From Nemertoderma westbladi (Eukaryota > Xenacoelomorpha > Nemertodermatida > Nemertodermatidae), in the NCBI GenBank assembly GCA_032718475.1, contig JAUCBJ010008856.1:62001-126000 (forward strand): a DNA stretch of 64,000 nt. The letters run 5' to 3'. The notes below the pieces were generated by a model. The model saw only the letters and a list, made by a program, of their open reading frames with translations, did no database searches and was not told the origin of the DNA. The position numbers were made by a program, and so were the translations under genes. Shown here in pieces: positions 22,012 through 32,583 of the stretch (positions are counted from its first letter, which is position 1; each line of letters begins with the position of its first letter).

Positions 22012-22064
22012 GTGGGAAGGGTGTCTCGCCCTCAATCCCACCCCCCTCAGTCCAAAACTTGGAC
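22012..22064 (-). promoter_or_regulatory. Pol-end double hairpin
   Basis: A GTGGGA...TCCCAC hairpin with an inner GGGT/GCCC pairing lies at 22012-22041. GTCCAA/TTGGAC follows at 22050-22064. Both lie just 3' of the integrase stop and recur in B1, B5, B6 and B7. Confidence 0.75.
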
Positions 22065-22089
22065 GACTAAACTCCTCTCTAACTACAAT

Positions 22090-24413
22090 CTAAGGTGCCC
22101 CTTCTAATAGACAGCATTTCCCTACCGCTCTCCTGTAGGTTTTTCTGTCCTTCGCACCTATCTTGCCACCTATTCGCACTTCTACCAATCGGACTCTTCC
22201 ATCCTCATCGGAGTAAGTGCCTACAACTCTCGCCAACCGCCACTGGTTGTTGATGATAGTATCATCCGTAACGATTACGAGATCTCCCTCTCTTAACTCC
22301 CTATTCGGCTTCCTCCACTTGCTTCTTTTATGTAGCGTGGGTAGGTATTCCTCGACCCACCTCCTCCAATACTCTGCGCTAATTGCTTTAGCGACTTTCC
22401 AACTTTGGCGGGAGTGTATGTCGTCTGGATCTACACCCCGCATATCGATGGTCGCTGGCCTTTCCATTAGAAAATGGTTTGGCGTCAGCACATCTAATGA
22501 CTCAGGGTCATCATTCTCCGGGTATAGCAGTCTGCTATTAATAATACCCTCGCACTTCGCAAGTACTGTTCTCAGAACGTCCTCTGTGACCATATGGGTG
22601 TTCATTAGCTTCGTCATGAGACGCTTCGAACTGCAAACCAGTCTCTCGACGCATCCTAACGTATGTGGTGCATACGGCGTCCTTACTCCCACTTTACTTG
22701 TCGTCGTCTCATGGCTGCCCTGACTTCCTCCCCTTCCAAGATGTCCAAGGCCTCTGCCATCTCATTCTCTGCGCCCACAAAATTGGTGCCGTTGTCGCTG
22801 TATATCACTGCGATCGTCCCATCTTTGCGGTCTCTAAACCTTTCTAATGCATTAATGAATGCTGACGCGGTAGCATCTTGGGCGAGTTCTATCCCTACCG
22901 CCCGCGTGTTATTACATACGAATATAATACCGTAGCGTTTCTCCGTATGCCGCATCACCTTGATCTTTATCGGCCCGAACATGTCCACACTGCAATGCGT
23001 AAATGGCGGGTCGTGCTGTCTTACCCTACTCGCCGGTAGTGGCGCCATCTCTTGTATGGCTCTCTCCTTCTTCGCTCGTCGGCAGGTCTGGCACTGCCCC
23101 ACTACCGCTTTTACCTTCTTCCTCAACTGCTTGACCCAGTAGGTCCTCCTTATCTCCGTGAGGGTTCGGTTGGTGCCCCCATGCAATATCGACTTGTGGG
23201 AGTCCCAGATAATCTGGTGGACTATTGGCGATCCTGTAGGGATGATGATGGGCTTCGGTGGTACGATGATACTATTGTTGTAACCCACCCTAGAGTTCAT
23301 TACTAGAATCCCGTCATCATTAAGTTGTGGTGACAGCGTGATCAGCTCGCTGTCCCGTCGAAGATGCTGTTGCTTGCCGACGCGTTCCACCTCGTCGCCA
23401 TAGTTCTTCCGTTGTTCATAGCGGATGACTGCTTTGGCCGCTCCTTCCAGATCTATCGTTGTCCCGATCTTCTTGCCTCTGCCAACTCCCGCGAGGAAAT
23501 TCCCGAAGGCTCTCCAGTACGCCACTAATTTCTTGGTCTTATACCAACTAGAGCTGTAGCTGAGGAGTTTATCCGTCGGGTTATCGCATAGTTCTTGTTT
23601 TGGTTGCACGTCCCTAATCTCCCTCACCATCTGGGAGTATATCTCTTCTCCCTCTGAATCTCCTTCTTCTCCCTCTGACACTACTTCTGAGCCCGGGTCC
23701 ACCTTTCTCATCGGCGGCCAGGCCTCCTTATCGCTCAGAAATTGTGGCCCATGTTGCCACAATACTTCCTTCTTCAAGAAAGTGTGGCGTACCACGCCCC
23801 TCGACAACAAGTCCGCTGGGTTCTCGTCCGTTGGGCAGTAGTGCCACCTTTCCAGTTCTGTGGTCGCCCTTATTTCGTCCACTCTATTTGCGACGAATAT
23901 TGGGTATCGCGTTTTCTCGTTATGTAGCCAGCCAAGTACTACCATGGAATCCGTCCAGTAGTGTGTCTCCACTATGTTTGGTATTGTATCCATTAGGTAG
24001 GTCGTGGCCCTAACTCCTAGTCTCGCAGCTGTCAATTCTAGTTTGGGAACCGATGCCGAATCTGGTGGTGTTGACTTCGCCTTGCTGAAGGCGAGTCTGG
24101 GTTTATGAGCCCCCTCTCGTTGTACTAAATAGAGTGCTGCTCCGTATGCCTCTAATGACGCATCGGAGAACATGTGTAGGTCCAGGCTCGTCATGTTCCC
24201 ATCCGAGAAATACACTCGCGGCATGCTGTATGTTCCCATCTGCTCCAGGCTCTCCGTCCACTTATGCCACTGCTTTCTAATCTCTTCCGGGACCTCTGCG
24301 TCCCACTCGTCCTTTAATTTGTATACTCTCTTGAGTATTTGTTTTCCCGTGACTAGTAATGGGGATGCTAGGCCTAGGGGATCGTATATCCTTGCTATGT
24401 ACGACACATAGCC
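22090..24413 (-). pseudogene. pol: BEL/Pao pol 3' half: RNase H and integrase
   Basis: The first open segment (24413-22683) begins with the Pao-type region SYIARIYDPLG. It continues with an RNase H (MFSDASLEAYGAAL, PKLELTAARLG, YWTDSMVVLGWL), an integrase zinc finger (HGGTNRTL...CQTCRRAKK) and two catalytic Asp residues (SVDMFGP, YSDNGTNF). A 1-bp frameshift near 22685 separates these from the rest (22692-22090), which has the catalytic Glu (GCVERLV) and the C-terminal domain ending LLEGAP. The matching frame in B6 is continuous at that point. The enzyme would degrade template RNA and integrate cDNA. Confidence 0.88.
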
Positions 24414-24457
24414 TCTCTTTGTGTGGATGTCTGCGCCTTCCTGGCTTCACTGGTACT

Positions 24458-26260
24458 TCAGTTCTCTGTCTCTCTGTTCCACACGATTCCCAGTGCCTTC
24501 TGTTGAGACTCTATCCTCTTGTTTGCCATGTCCTGCCCCTTGGCTGTTGTGGGATTATCCATGGTTGATTCAGGTCTCCTATCCTCTATCGCCTTGATAA
24601 ATTCCTCAGAACTGGATTGGAATTTGGTTAGGTTAAAGCCGGATCCCTTAAGGATGTCGCGAACCTCGCGCCCTGTGTCCAGCAGCTCCTTAACCGTATT
24701 TCCAGACTCCATCCCGTCGTCTACGTAGAAGCCGCGTCGAATCATATCGACGGCCCTAGTGCTGTATTTATCCTCCTTTCCCTTCACTGTGTCTCTTACG
24801 GCCATAGTCGTTGTAAATGAAGACGACTTGGCTCCCATGTTCTGCACTATCATCTTATACATTGGTATGGTCGACGGTTCCTCATCGCCGTCGTACCATA
24901 GGAAGCGTTGACTGTCGCTATCCTCTTCCGTCACACGGACTTGGTTGAACATGCCTTCTATGTCACAGGTGAAGGCGTGTTTCCCATTTCTAAATCTAAG
25001 TAGGACCTCTATCCCTGAGTTGTAAATGTTGGGACCCTCTAGCAGATAGTCGTTTAGACATTTTCCGTTGGTCTTTGCCGACGCGTCCACTACCATCCGT
25101 AGTTTACCTTTCTTTGGATCTAAGGCCATGTGAAGTGGCAGGTAGTAGGTCCTATCCGTGTTTGGTTCGTCGACCGGTAACTCCACGGCCCATCCTTTCT
25201 CGACGTACTTCTTGATTGTCTTGTGGATATACTCGTTTTTCTCGGGGCTCCGTTTTAGTGTCTGCTTTAATTTGCGAAGCCTCGTAAGTACCATCCCTTT
25301 GTTGTCGGGTAACGGTAGCTTCGGCAGCTTCCATACCATCCCTATGGTATATCGCCCCTCTTCGCATGTCATCGATTCCTCCAGACTTTGTAAAGCCTGC
25401 TTGTCTTCTACCGAGGTCCCGACCCCGGTCTCCTTTAGTCCCTCGAAATCTTGCCTGAGCAGTCTCTTAAGCTGCTCCTCTGCTCTCTCGTCTCCCATTT
25501 CCTGCATGGTTCCCGCGAACATGCATCCTGATGTCTCCGACATCCTAAATGGTATCCTGCTCTTGATTGGGCCACTCAGCGTCCACCCGAATGGTGTCAG
25601 TATCGCCACTGGGTCACACTGTTTGTCTTCGCCGAAGACCGTTTGCATTCTTTCGTGGGCCGTTGGGCAGTCCATTCCTACTATGATGGATACCTTCCTA
25701 ACGTCCACCTCTGGGATTGAGAAGTCAATGTTGTCCAGAAATTTATATTGCTCGACCTCGATGTTGGTTGGCCGCCTGGCATTGATATTGATTGACTCTA
25801 TCACTTGGATGGGGTCGATGGTTGCCCCGTAGTCGCATCCCGGTGCCACTGCTGCAATTGCGCACCGCCCGGTCCTCATCTCCAGGACCTCGTCTTTGCT
25901 AGAGATTGTTGTTACCGCCATCCTGCTTGGCCTCGTTCTCAATCCTATCTCTTCGGCCACCCAATCCTCGACTAATGTGAAGGCAGCTCCACTATCAACC
26001 AGCATCAGTGTTGTTACTGATCGATTGCCTTCTCCAATCACTCGCACAGGTACTACCCCAAGTAGCACCGTTCCTCTCTTCTTCGCCCCTACCGTACTCG
26101 TTGCCATTGTTTGGCCCTTCCTTTGACCGAACTTGACCGGCGTCTCTTTGCATTGCCTAGCTCTGTGTCCACTCATCACGCATCGCGAGCAGATCTCATT
26201 TCTCGCCGCGTATTCTACCTGATCTTCTCTGGGTAGCGCTTGCCAGTACCTGCAGTTCAT
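24458..26260 (-). CDS. pol: BEL/Pao zinc knuckle, protease and reverse transcriptase
   Basis: A 600-codon open segment. Residues 24-37 are a CCHC knuckle (CSRCVMSGHRARQC). Residues 85-100 carry the aspartic protease active site LMLVDSGAAF (D89), the DUF1758-type peptidase of Pao elements. The RT spans roughly 330-580, with LRMVVDAS, FTCDIEGMFNQV and the catalytic FYVDDGM (YVDD 512-515). The segment ends at a stop near 24458, where a frameshift and an in-frame stop separate it from the RNase H part. Intact elements of this family make one Gag-Pol polyprotein. The Met at 26260 is internal to that polyprotein rather than a true start. Confidence 0.88.
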   Translation of the reverse strand: MNCRYWQALPREDQVEYAARNEICSRCVMSGHRARQCKETPVKFGQRKGQTMATSTVGAKKRGTVLLGVVPVRVIGEGNRSVTTLMLVDSGAAFTLVEDWVAEEIGLRTRPSRMAVTTISSKDEVLEMRTGRCAIAAVAPGCDYGATIDPIQVIESININARRPTNIEVEQYKFLDNIDFSIPEVDVRKVSIIVGMDCPTAHERMQTVFGEDKQCDPVAILTPFGWTLSGPIKSRIPFRMSETSGCMFAGTMQEMGDERAEEQLKRLLRQDFEGLKETGVGTSVEDKQALQSLEESMTCEEGRYTIGMVWKLPKLPLPDNKGMVLTRLRKLKQTLKRSPEKNEYIHKTIKKYVEKGWAVELPVDEPNTDRTYYLPLHMALDPKKGKLRMVVDASAKTNGKCLNDYLLEGPNIYNSGIEVLLRFRNGKHAFTCDIEGMFNQVRVTEEDSDSQRFLWYDGDEEPSTIPMYKMIVQNMGAKSSSFTTTMAVRDTVKGKEDKYSTRAVDMIRRGFYVDDGMESGNTVKELLDTGREVRDILKGSGFNLTKFQSSSEEFIKAIEDRRPESTMDNPTTAKGQDMANKRIESQQKALGIVWNRETEN

Positions 26261-27292
26261 GGTTTGATGAAGCGCATTTGTATGTAGCTGGCATTTGCTA
26301 TTTTGGTTGTAGCCGTCCTTGTGCAGTGCATCACGTATCGCAGCTGTGTTTGTACCAAAGTCCCTACTATTCTTGTTGTTTGGGTTCGGCCTACTGGACG
26401 TACTGGGGTTATATTTATTTGTGTTGTTATTTTTCCCCTGTCCGTACCATGGTGTGGTCTTACCTTCGGGTACCTGTGGACTTGCAGTCCCCTACGTCGC
26501 TGCGTATGGCAGTGATTGCCTGAGCTTTGGTAATGCATTTGACGTGTTGTGTTCTGGTTTCGATCTATGGTAATCCGTTTTCGGTCCCTTTCCCAGGCTA
26601 TATTCACTATAGACTGGGTCGGTTATTAGTTCAGCTTCGTAGTTTAAGAAGTTTGACATTTCTACTAAACCCGGTTCCGCACCCTTTCTATCTCGAGTGG
26701 AGAAGGCAATTTTCCTCCACTTGTTGCGCAGCCAGCTCGGTAGTGCCTGCGCTATCGTGGTGATGTTATTGGACGCGTTGAGCTCGTATGGCGCGTCTAG
26801 CGTCTTTAGCACGATTAGCGCCTTTTCGACTTTGTTAGCGAACGTCTTAATGCTAACGGGATTATCCTGCAGGCCACCCGATGTTATGCCTCTCAGGGTT
26901 TGCCTGATGATCTTGGCCGGGTGCCCGTATTCCCTGTCCAGTGCCCGCCATGCCGTCGTGAAGCCGCCCTCTATGCCTTGATATTGCCTCACGATGTCGT
27001 ATGCTGGGCCTCCTGTGTATACTTGCAGATATTTAAGGCACTCCGCCTGTTCTTTGTTAGTATTTCGTTACTATACATGCGCCGAAACTGTAGATATTCT
27101 TCCGGCCTACTCCCATCGAATTTGAATGGTTCCACGGGTGGTAACTCGATCCTCGTTTTCAACGCATCGATCAACGTGGCCATCCCCATCGCCTGCGCTT
27201 CCAATGGGTTCGATGGATGTTGTATAGTTTCTCCTGTCTGGTGCGGTCCGTCCGTCCTGTTTCCTGCTTTCCTTTGACTTGGGTATGTCATT
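26257..27292 (-). pseudogene. gag: BEL/Pao gag capsid region (B3)
   Basis: Matches B5 43690-44770. Conserved stretches include MATLIDALKTRIELPP, FKFDGSRPEEYLQFRRMY and AWRALDREYGHPAKIIRQ, the DUF1759-like Pao capsid. It is split over three frames (27291-26989, 26992-26492, 26607-26257), so it carries at least two frameshifts. The upstream gag part resumes on the far side of the LINE at 29255. Confidence 0.8.
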
Positions 27293-29254
27293 GGATGACC
27301 TTCATAAGGTGCAGAAAGAGTCCCGACTCAAACAGACTACAGCAGCCAAGAATGCACTTAAAGCTGCATCTAGGTCCCTGAACAGGCAGTACTCTGTTAA
27401 TCTACAGGAGCTAATAAACCAACAGGTTGATGCCATCAATGATGCTGACGACAGCAGGCAATCATCCCAGGCATGGAAATCGATCAATCTGCTTACTGGG
27501 CGGAAAAGCCAACCAACCACCAAGGTTAAGGCTGAATCACCAGCCGATCGCCTCAATGGTTGGAAAGCCCACTTTGAAAAGCTCCTCAATAATGACAGGG
27601 TATTGCCTGATAACTTTATAGAAGTAAAAGTGTCTGAGTCTGTACTCCCAGATATTCCCATTGGCGATATCTCCTTTGCAGAAGTGAAGGCTGCTGCAAA
27701 GAGCATTAAGACCAATCGTGCCAGTGGAGTAGATGGTGTTCCCCCTGAGGTCTTTAAAATACCTGAGTGTTTAAAGCTCATCTATCCCATCATAGTAGAC
27801 ATGTACCATACAACAAGAGTCCCACAAGAAATGAAAACAAATAAGTTGGTGCCAGTTCCCAAGAAGGGCAACCTAACACTCTATGGTTCTTTTCGGGGAA
27901 TCTCATTGATCTCGATTGCTGCAAAACTATACAATAGAATTCTATTAAATCGCATCAGGGATCCCATTGAGAGACTGCTACGTGGAAATCAGAATGGGTT
28001 CCGTAAAGGTCGTGGGACCATGGAGCCCATTTTGGCATTTAGAAGGATAATTGAAGAGTTATCAAAAAAGAAAGACAGGCATCTGGCTGTTATCTTTGTT
28101 GACTTCTTCAAGGCCTTTGATTCAGTCTCTCGCTCACGTATGTTCAGCATACTTTCATTATATGGGATTCCTGATGAAATTATTGCAGCAATCAGATCAG
28201 TATACGATGGTTCGACAACATTTGTGTCTACTGTTGACGGTGACACAGAACCATTTGAAGTGTTATGGGGCGTCCTCCAAGGAGACACACTTGCACCATT
28301 CTTGTTCATTATTGTGGTTGACTATGTTCTACGCATGTCCTTAGATCATCATAATGATGATGGGGTGATGATAACTCCACCTACTGGCTCCAGAAGTCGA
28401 GGAAATCCTGCCAAGTACCTAACTGATCTAGACTTTGCTGATGACTTAGGAGTACTCTCAGAATCATTAGAGGGAGCCCAGCGGCTCCTCAGCTCATTAG
28501 AACATGCTGCTTCTAGTGTTGGTCTTTTTATTAACTCAAGAAAGACCAAAATTCTGACAGTTAACTTTGAAAGTCCTCAGCAAGTCTCTGATCGGATGAG
28601 CATAAGCTCAAAGGATGGTATGCTTGAGCATGTGGACGACTTCTGTTACCCGGGATCATGGATCCGGAAGTCAGGTGAGGACCTTCGAATACGTAAGGGA
28701 AAGGCATGGGCAGCCTTGAATAGGCTTTTCAGGATTTGGAAGTCACCTAGAATTAATCGGAAACTTAAGGTCCGATTATTTAGAGCAGCAGTAGTTCCAG
28801 TACTCCTCTACGGGAGTCCATGCTGGGCTCTAACTGCTGAGGACACCAAATCTCTGGATGGCACATTCACAAGAATGCTACGCCCAATACATTGTGTCAA
28901 GTACAATACACACATCTCCAACCAGACACTATATAACATTGGAGGTGTCTCATTGGTTCCCCCAAGCTTGACACTAGAACAAAATCGCCTCCGCTTTGCA
29001 GGACATTGCTTTCGCCGTGAGCACCAGCCAGTGCATAATCTTGTACTTTGGCAGCCTCATGGAGTGAATAAGCATGGTGGACATCCCATGACTTTCTTGA
29101 GACGCATCTTAAAGGACACTGGCCTTAAAGATGCGGATGATCTAGCAAATGTCATGGGTGATAGGGAGTTGTGGCGGTGCAATTTTGTTGACAAGCCGGC
29201 ACAGCATTCTTAAAAATGCAGCTGCAATGCAGCATGCCGATCCTAGTAGTAGTA
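27293..29254 (+). mobile_element. LINE copy 1, 5'-truncated, inside B3 gag
   Basis: The insertion is blunt: gag sequence ends GTATGTCATT at 27292 and resumes GGGGGTAG at 29255, with no duplicated target beyond possibly GG. The 3' tail is a short (TAG)n run after GCCGATCC. It is antisense to its host element B3. Confidence 0.88.
27294..29213 (+). CDS. Non-LTR retrotransposon reverse transcriptase
   Basis: About 640 uninterrupted codons with no endonuclease, because the copy is 5'-truncated. It has a linker typical of the region before RT, then RT motifs NRASGVDGVP (about residue 148), FRGISLIS, NGFRKGRG, VIFVDFFKAFDS, GVLQGDTLAP and the catalytic FADDL (about 388-392). The tail has a GHCFRR...WRCNF pattern seen in RTE-like and Craft-like elements. 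Such proteins reverse-transcribe their RNA at a nicked target. The clade is not certain. The few codons upstream of 27294 belong to the antisense gag. The intact frame suggests a recent insertion. Confidence 0.88.
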   Translation, partial: DDLHKVQKESRLKQTTAAKNALKAASRSLNRQYSVNLQELINQQVDAINDADDSRQSSQAWKSINLLTGRKSQPTTKVKAESPADRLNGWKAHFEKLLNNDRVLPDNFIEVKVSESVLPDIPIGDISFAEVKAAAKSIKTNRASGVDGVPPEVFKIPECLKLIYPIIVDMYHTTRVPQEMKTNKLVPVPKKGNLTLYGSFRGISLISIAAKLYNRILLNRIRDPIERLLRGNQNGFRKGRGTMEPILAFRRIIEELSKKKDRHLAVIFVDFFKAFDSVSRSRMFSILSLYGIPDEIIAAIRSVYDGSTTFVSTVDGDTEPFEVLWGVLQGDTLAPFLFIIVVDYVLRMSLDHHNDDGVMITPPTGSRSRGNPAKYLTDLDFADDLGVLSESLEGAQRLLSSLEHAASSVGLFINSRKTKILTVNFESPQQVSDRMSISSKDGMLEHVDDFCYPGSWIRKSGEDLRIRKGKAWAALNRLFRIWKSPRINRKLKVRLFRAAVVPVLLYGSPCWALTAEDTKSLDGTFTRMLRPIHCVKYNTHISNQTLYNIGGVSLVPPSLTLEQNRLRFAGHCFRREHQPVHNLVLWQPHGVNKHGGHPMTFLRRILKDTGLKDADDLANVMGDRELWRCNFVDKPAQHS

Positions 29255-30141
29255 GGGGGTAGCGGCCCCCTCCATATTTCTGTGTCACATGACCTATTTT
29301 CATCCAAGGGGTTCGTTGTTCTCGCTCCTATTGGGGTATATTGTTGATATTGTGATGGGGAATGTCACCCTGCCCCCCCCCCCCCCCCCCCCACCGGTAT
29401 GTTTGGTACTGGGGTTGATGTTAATATATTGGGGCCCATGCACCTATCCGCAATGATTCCCCCCTCCCCTGGGTATATGTTATGTCCCTGCATGCTGTAG
29501 TCATACTGCTGCACCGGTACCGGTATAGGCCTATCACCTTCTGGCCTACCCGCCGGTACGTATTCCGCGACTTCCGGGTTTAATCCCGTCGTCCGCGCTA
29601 TCCTATCGCCTACATTGCCTCTGTCAGCATGGCCTATGGTATGTGCAGTAAGGCCTACAGTATGTCCTACAGTCTGCATGTGTCGCTCGGGATCGAAGTT
29701 TATTCTTCTCGAATAATCCTCCCCGCGGCTACCGTATTCTCGATCGGCAGGTATATCCCGCCGGAGAGCTTCTCTTCGACCCCCTCTACTGCTCTCATCT
29801 TCGTACCGGTACATCGCGTACCCCTCCATCGGCGCGTAATGCGCCTCATCAGGTCGCATTTCTCCGGGGCGACGGCAATCTCCCGAAGTTCGACCCCACT
29901 GACTCTCCGTTCTCATCTCGACTACCGACGGCTCACTATCCGTCCTCGCTCTCCCGTCGTTCGCGGCGACACTTCTTCTATTCTCTTCTCTTCTCTTCTT
30001 CGTAGCGCAGTATTCCCGCTCGTGAGATCTCTCGTCGACCTCCCGGTTAAACTCCACTGTTCTTCTTCCCTCTTCTGATCGGGCTCGACGCTTCGTCCGC
30101 CCTCTCACGACGTCAACCTGTCTCTCTTTTCTCGGTCGCAC
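29255..30141 (-). pseudogene. gag: BEL/Pao gag middle, arginine/glutamate-rich (B3)
   Basis: Matches B5 42740-43680. The open stretch 30141-29365 is rich in R, E, D and G, with no known fold. It ends in a glycine run encoded by the G-run whose complement is at 29376-29392. In B5 the G-run also coincides with a change of frame. Confidence 0.7.
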
Positions 30142-30200
30142 GCCGTTGGGGATACTCGCAATCCCCCTATTACTCTCTGTCGCCGGGTGTTGCGGTTTAC

Positions 30201-30983
30201 CTATTTCGGCCCGCGCATTATCCGTTGACGCCTGCGGGACACTCTCTGCCCCCCCCCCCCCCCCCCCCTTTCGCCGCTAACTCGCTGTTGTGGGGTTTCT
30301 GTAGCTCCCCCCCACTCACCACATCTAACTTCACTATCTCTCACCTCGCTGCTATATCCCTCTCTAGTCGAAACATCAACCCTACGGCGGCTGGGTCCTT
30401 TCACCCCCGCCTCTCCCTCTACTATTGTGTGGCCTACCAGGCCCTCTACTCCCTGCCTACCAACTATGTGGCCTACCAGGCCCTCTCTGGGTTTACCCAA
30501 CCCAGCCACTCCCCGCCTACCAACTACGTGGCCTACCAGGCCCTCTCCGGGTTGGCTCAACCCCGCCACCTCCGGCCTACTAACTAAGTGCCCTGCCAGG
30601 CCCTCTTCGGGTTGGCTCAACCCCGCCATTTCCGGCCTACTAACTGTACGGCCTACCAGGCCCTCACCTGCTGGGTTGTGCACGCCTTGTTCACGTTAAT
30701 AGCACCCATATTGGAAACGGAATTATTTTGTTCGTTCGAAACAAAATCATTTGAATTATTTTGTAGATTCGGGCTTGGATCATTATTTAAATTATTTGAA
30801 TTATTATTATTTTCTAAATTTAAATTATTACTCGGATTATTTTGCACGTTTAAATTGAAATTATTATTTGTATTTAAATTTAAATTACTGCTACTAGGTT
30901 AAGTATTTCCTGCAATAAAGACTTGGTTAGAGTTATCCAATACGGTACTATTAATATTAACGATGTCTACTGTAGCATTATTA
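30201..30983 (-). pseudogene. gag: BEL/Pao gag repeat and Asn-rich region (B3)
   Basis: 30847-30653 encodes an Asn-rich tract. 30683-30201 encodes about five 20-residue repeats of the type GLVGHVVGRRGVAGLSQPGE, a 60-bp DNA unit. Each DNA unit carries the palindromic core GGCCTACCAGGCC. A C-run at 30250-30268 follows. The matching B5 region is 41810-42331. Confidence 0.7.
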
Positions 30984-32513
30984 TTATCCCCCCCCCCCCC
31001 CCCCCCCCCCGCCCGTACGGTCACACCAGTTTTGGGTCTGTCGTGCGGTCCCTGTAAGTGGGGTATTAATAAATGTATCCACGGCCCCTGGCTCCCTGAA
31101 AACACTCAAGCCAGCCCCGCTCTCAGACGCCCCCACCCGCGCTAGCTGCAGCTCGCGGGTGTGTATAGCTTTGTACCCTATAAGCTCGCCTTGGCGTTTC
31201 TCTAGTTCCTTTCGCTCACGCTCCTCTCTTGCTATTCTCTCCCGACACTCCCGTGTGTTCTGCTCGGCCAATTCCAACTCTCCCCTAGCTCCCTCTCTTT
31301 GTCTCGCCTCACGTTCCTTACGTTCCGCCTCACTCTCCTTGCGCTCGTTTTCCTCTCTCGCTACACATTCCTTACGTTCCGCCTCACGCTCTTCTTGCTC
31401 CTTCCTCCCTATTTCCTCACACTCCCTAAGGCTTCTCGCGGCCCTTTCGGCCCTCTCTCCGGTTTCTCTAATCAGTGCCATTTCCCTCTCTAGCAGCACT
31501 CTCCCCTCCTCTAACCGTCTATCTACTTCCCTCTGACCTTGCGCTATCAGGTCGAGATGGTACGTGGCATTTATCTCTCTCACCCGTCTTTCTTTTGTGG
31601 AGGATGTAGCAGACTTATCGGTTGTGACGGATTCCCTCCGCCTTCCCGTCCTACTAACTTCCCCCCGCCTCCTGGAACTCCCTCCGACCGATGAGGCCGA
31701 ATCCTCGGGGTTAACCTCGGATTCGCCCTCCTCAGGTCTCCTCCAACCCACAAATTTTATACCCTGGGCATCGAACAAGTATGGCCCTATGTACACTACA
31801 TTAGGTTGCATGCCCCTACACCACCATAAGTCGCACAGTTCCTCGGCAACCCCTCTCGCTCTCTCCTTGGCCAGTTCTCTCTGCCCGAAGCGCATTAGAT
31901 AATTAAAGTGTTTATTCGACTCACCTAGTCGTTTCCTCAGTCTCACCTCGTCTATCTTCGCCCCCTCCTTGGCCCCCTCCAGTAGTTTCCGGGTCGCGTT
32001 GTAGGCCCATCGAAGTCGATCAGAAACCCCGACGTCCTCGTCGCTGACCTCTCTTCCGTCTCTCCGGGTCCGACGTCGTACCGACGGCCCCACCGTCGCC
32101 GTTTCGGTGGGCCGTTCGTCGCCCTCGGCCTGTAGCTGGCCGGCGATATCGGTACCGACATTTCCTCCATCTCTCCGGGTCCGACGTCGTACCGTCGGCC
32201 CCACCGTTGCCGTTTCGGTGGGCCGTTCGTCGCCCTCGGCCTGTGGCTGGCCGGCGGCATTGGTACGTCGACCCTCGTTCCGTGTCAACTCGTCTCCTTC
32301 TCCCTCCGTCTCGCTCTCTCCTTCTCTCGGCTCGACTCCCCCTCCTCTCGACTCGACCTCGGGTTCCAGACAGCCCCCCTCATCCTGAACTGCCGGATCA
32401 CCCATTACCGATGGGTCCGGCGTCGTGGGCCTATACCGTCTGGTCGCGGCCTCACAGATCGTTAGTTCTTCGTCCGGGGTCCGCGTCGGTGTCGTCTCTC
32501 CTGACTGACTCAT
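30984..32513 (-). CDS. gag: BEL/Pao Gag N-terminal segment with coiled coil
   Basis: A 509-codon open segment beginning MSQSGETTPTRTPDEEL, about 70 bp after the 5' LTR, which supports this start. Residues 1-170 are acidic and low-complexity with a 37-residue tandem duplication (111-bp DNA repeats starting at 32061 and 32172). Residues about 185-250 form a conserved patch (LGESNKHFNYLMRFGQRELA...VYIGPYLFDAQGIKFVGW). Residues about 300-450 form a long E/R/K coiled coil. The segment ends in a glycine run over the G-run at about 30991-31010, where the frame of the following gag changes. The splice donor at 31924/31925 lies within it. It likely takes part in particle assembly. Confidence 0.75.
   Translation of the reverse strand: MSQSGETTPTRTPDEELTICEAATRRYRPTTPDPSVMGDPAVQDEGGCLEPEVESRGGGVEPREGESETEGEGDELTRNEGRRTNAAGQPQAEGDERPTETATVGPTVRRRTRRDGGNVGTDIAGQLQAEGDERPTETATVGPSVRRRTRRDGREVSDEDVGVSDRLRWAYNATRKLLEGAKEGAKIDEVRLRKRLGESNKHFNYLMRFGQRELAKERARGVAEELCDLWWCRGMQPNVVYIGPYLFDAQGIKFVGWRRPEEGESEVNPEDSASSVGGSSRRRGEVSRTGRRRESVTTDKSATSSTKERRVREINATYHLDLIAQGQREVDRRLEEGRVLLEREMALIRETGERAERAARSLRECEEIGRKEQEEREAERKECVAREENERKESEAERKEREARQREGARGELELAEQNTRECRERIAREERERKELEKRQGELIGYKAIHTRELQLARVGASESGAGLSVFREPGAVDTFINTPLTGTARQTQNWCDRTGGGGGGGGG
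31918..31930 (-). promoter_or_regulatory. Putative splice donor in gag
   Basis: On the - strand the sequence reads GACTAG|GTGAGTCG. The same AG|GTGAGTC sits at 14544/14545 in B2 and 40902/40903 in B5. The reading frame cuts it after the first base of a codon (phase 1). Confidence 0.5.
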
Positions 32514-32583
32514 CTCTCTACTTTAGATTGGTGGCTGGTAGTCACTGTCTAGCTAGCTAGGGCGGCAGCTCTGGTTCAATTAC

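Noticed and set aside
27989-28309. Antisense ORF opposite the LINE reverse transcriptase (also 51378-51698)
   Set aside because: It is a shadow of a long real ORF on the other strand.
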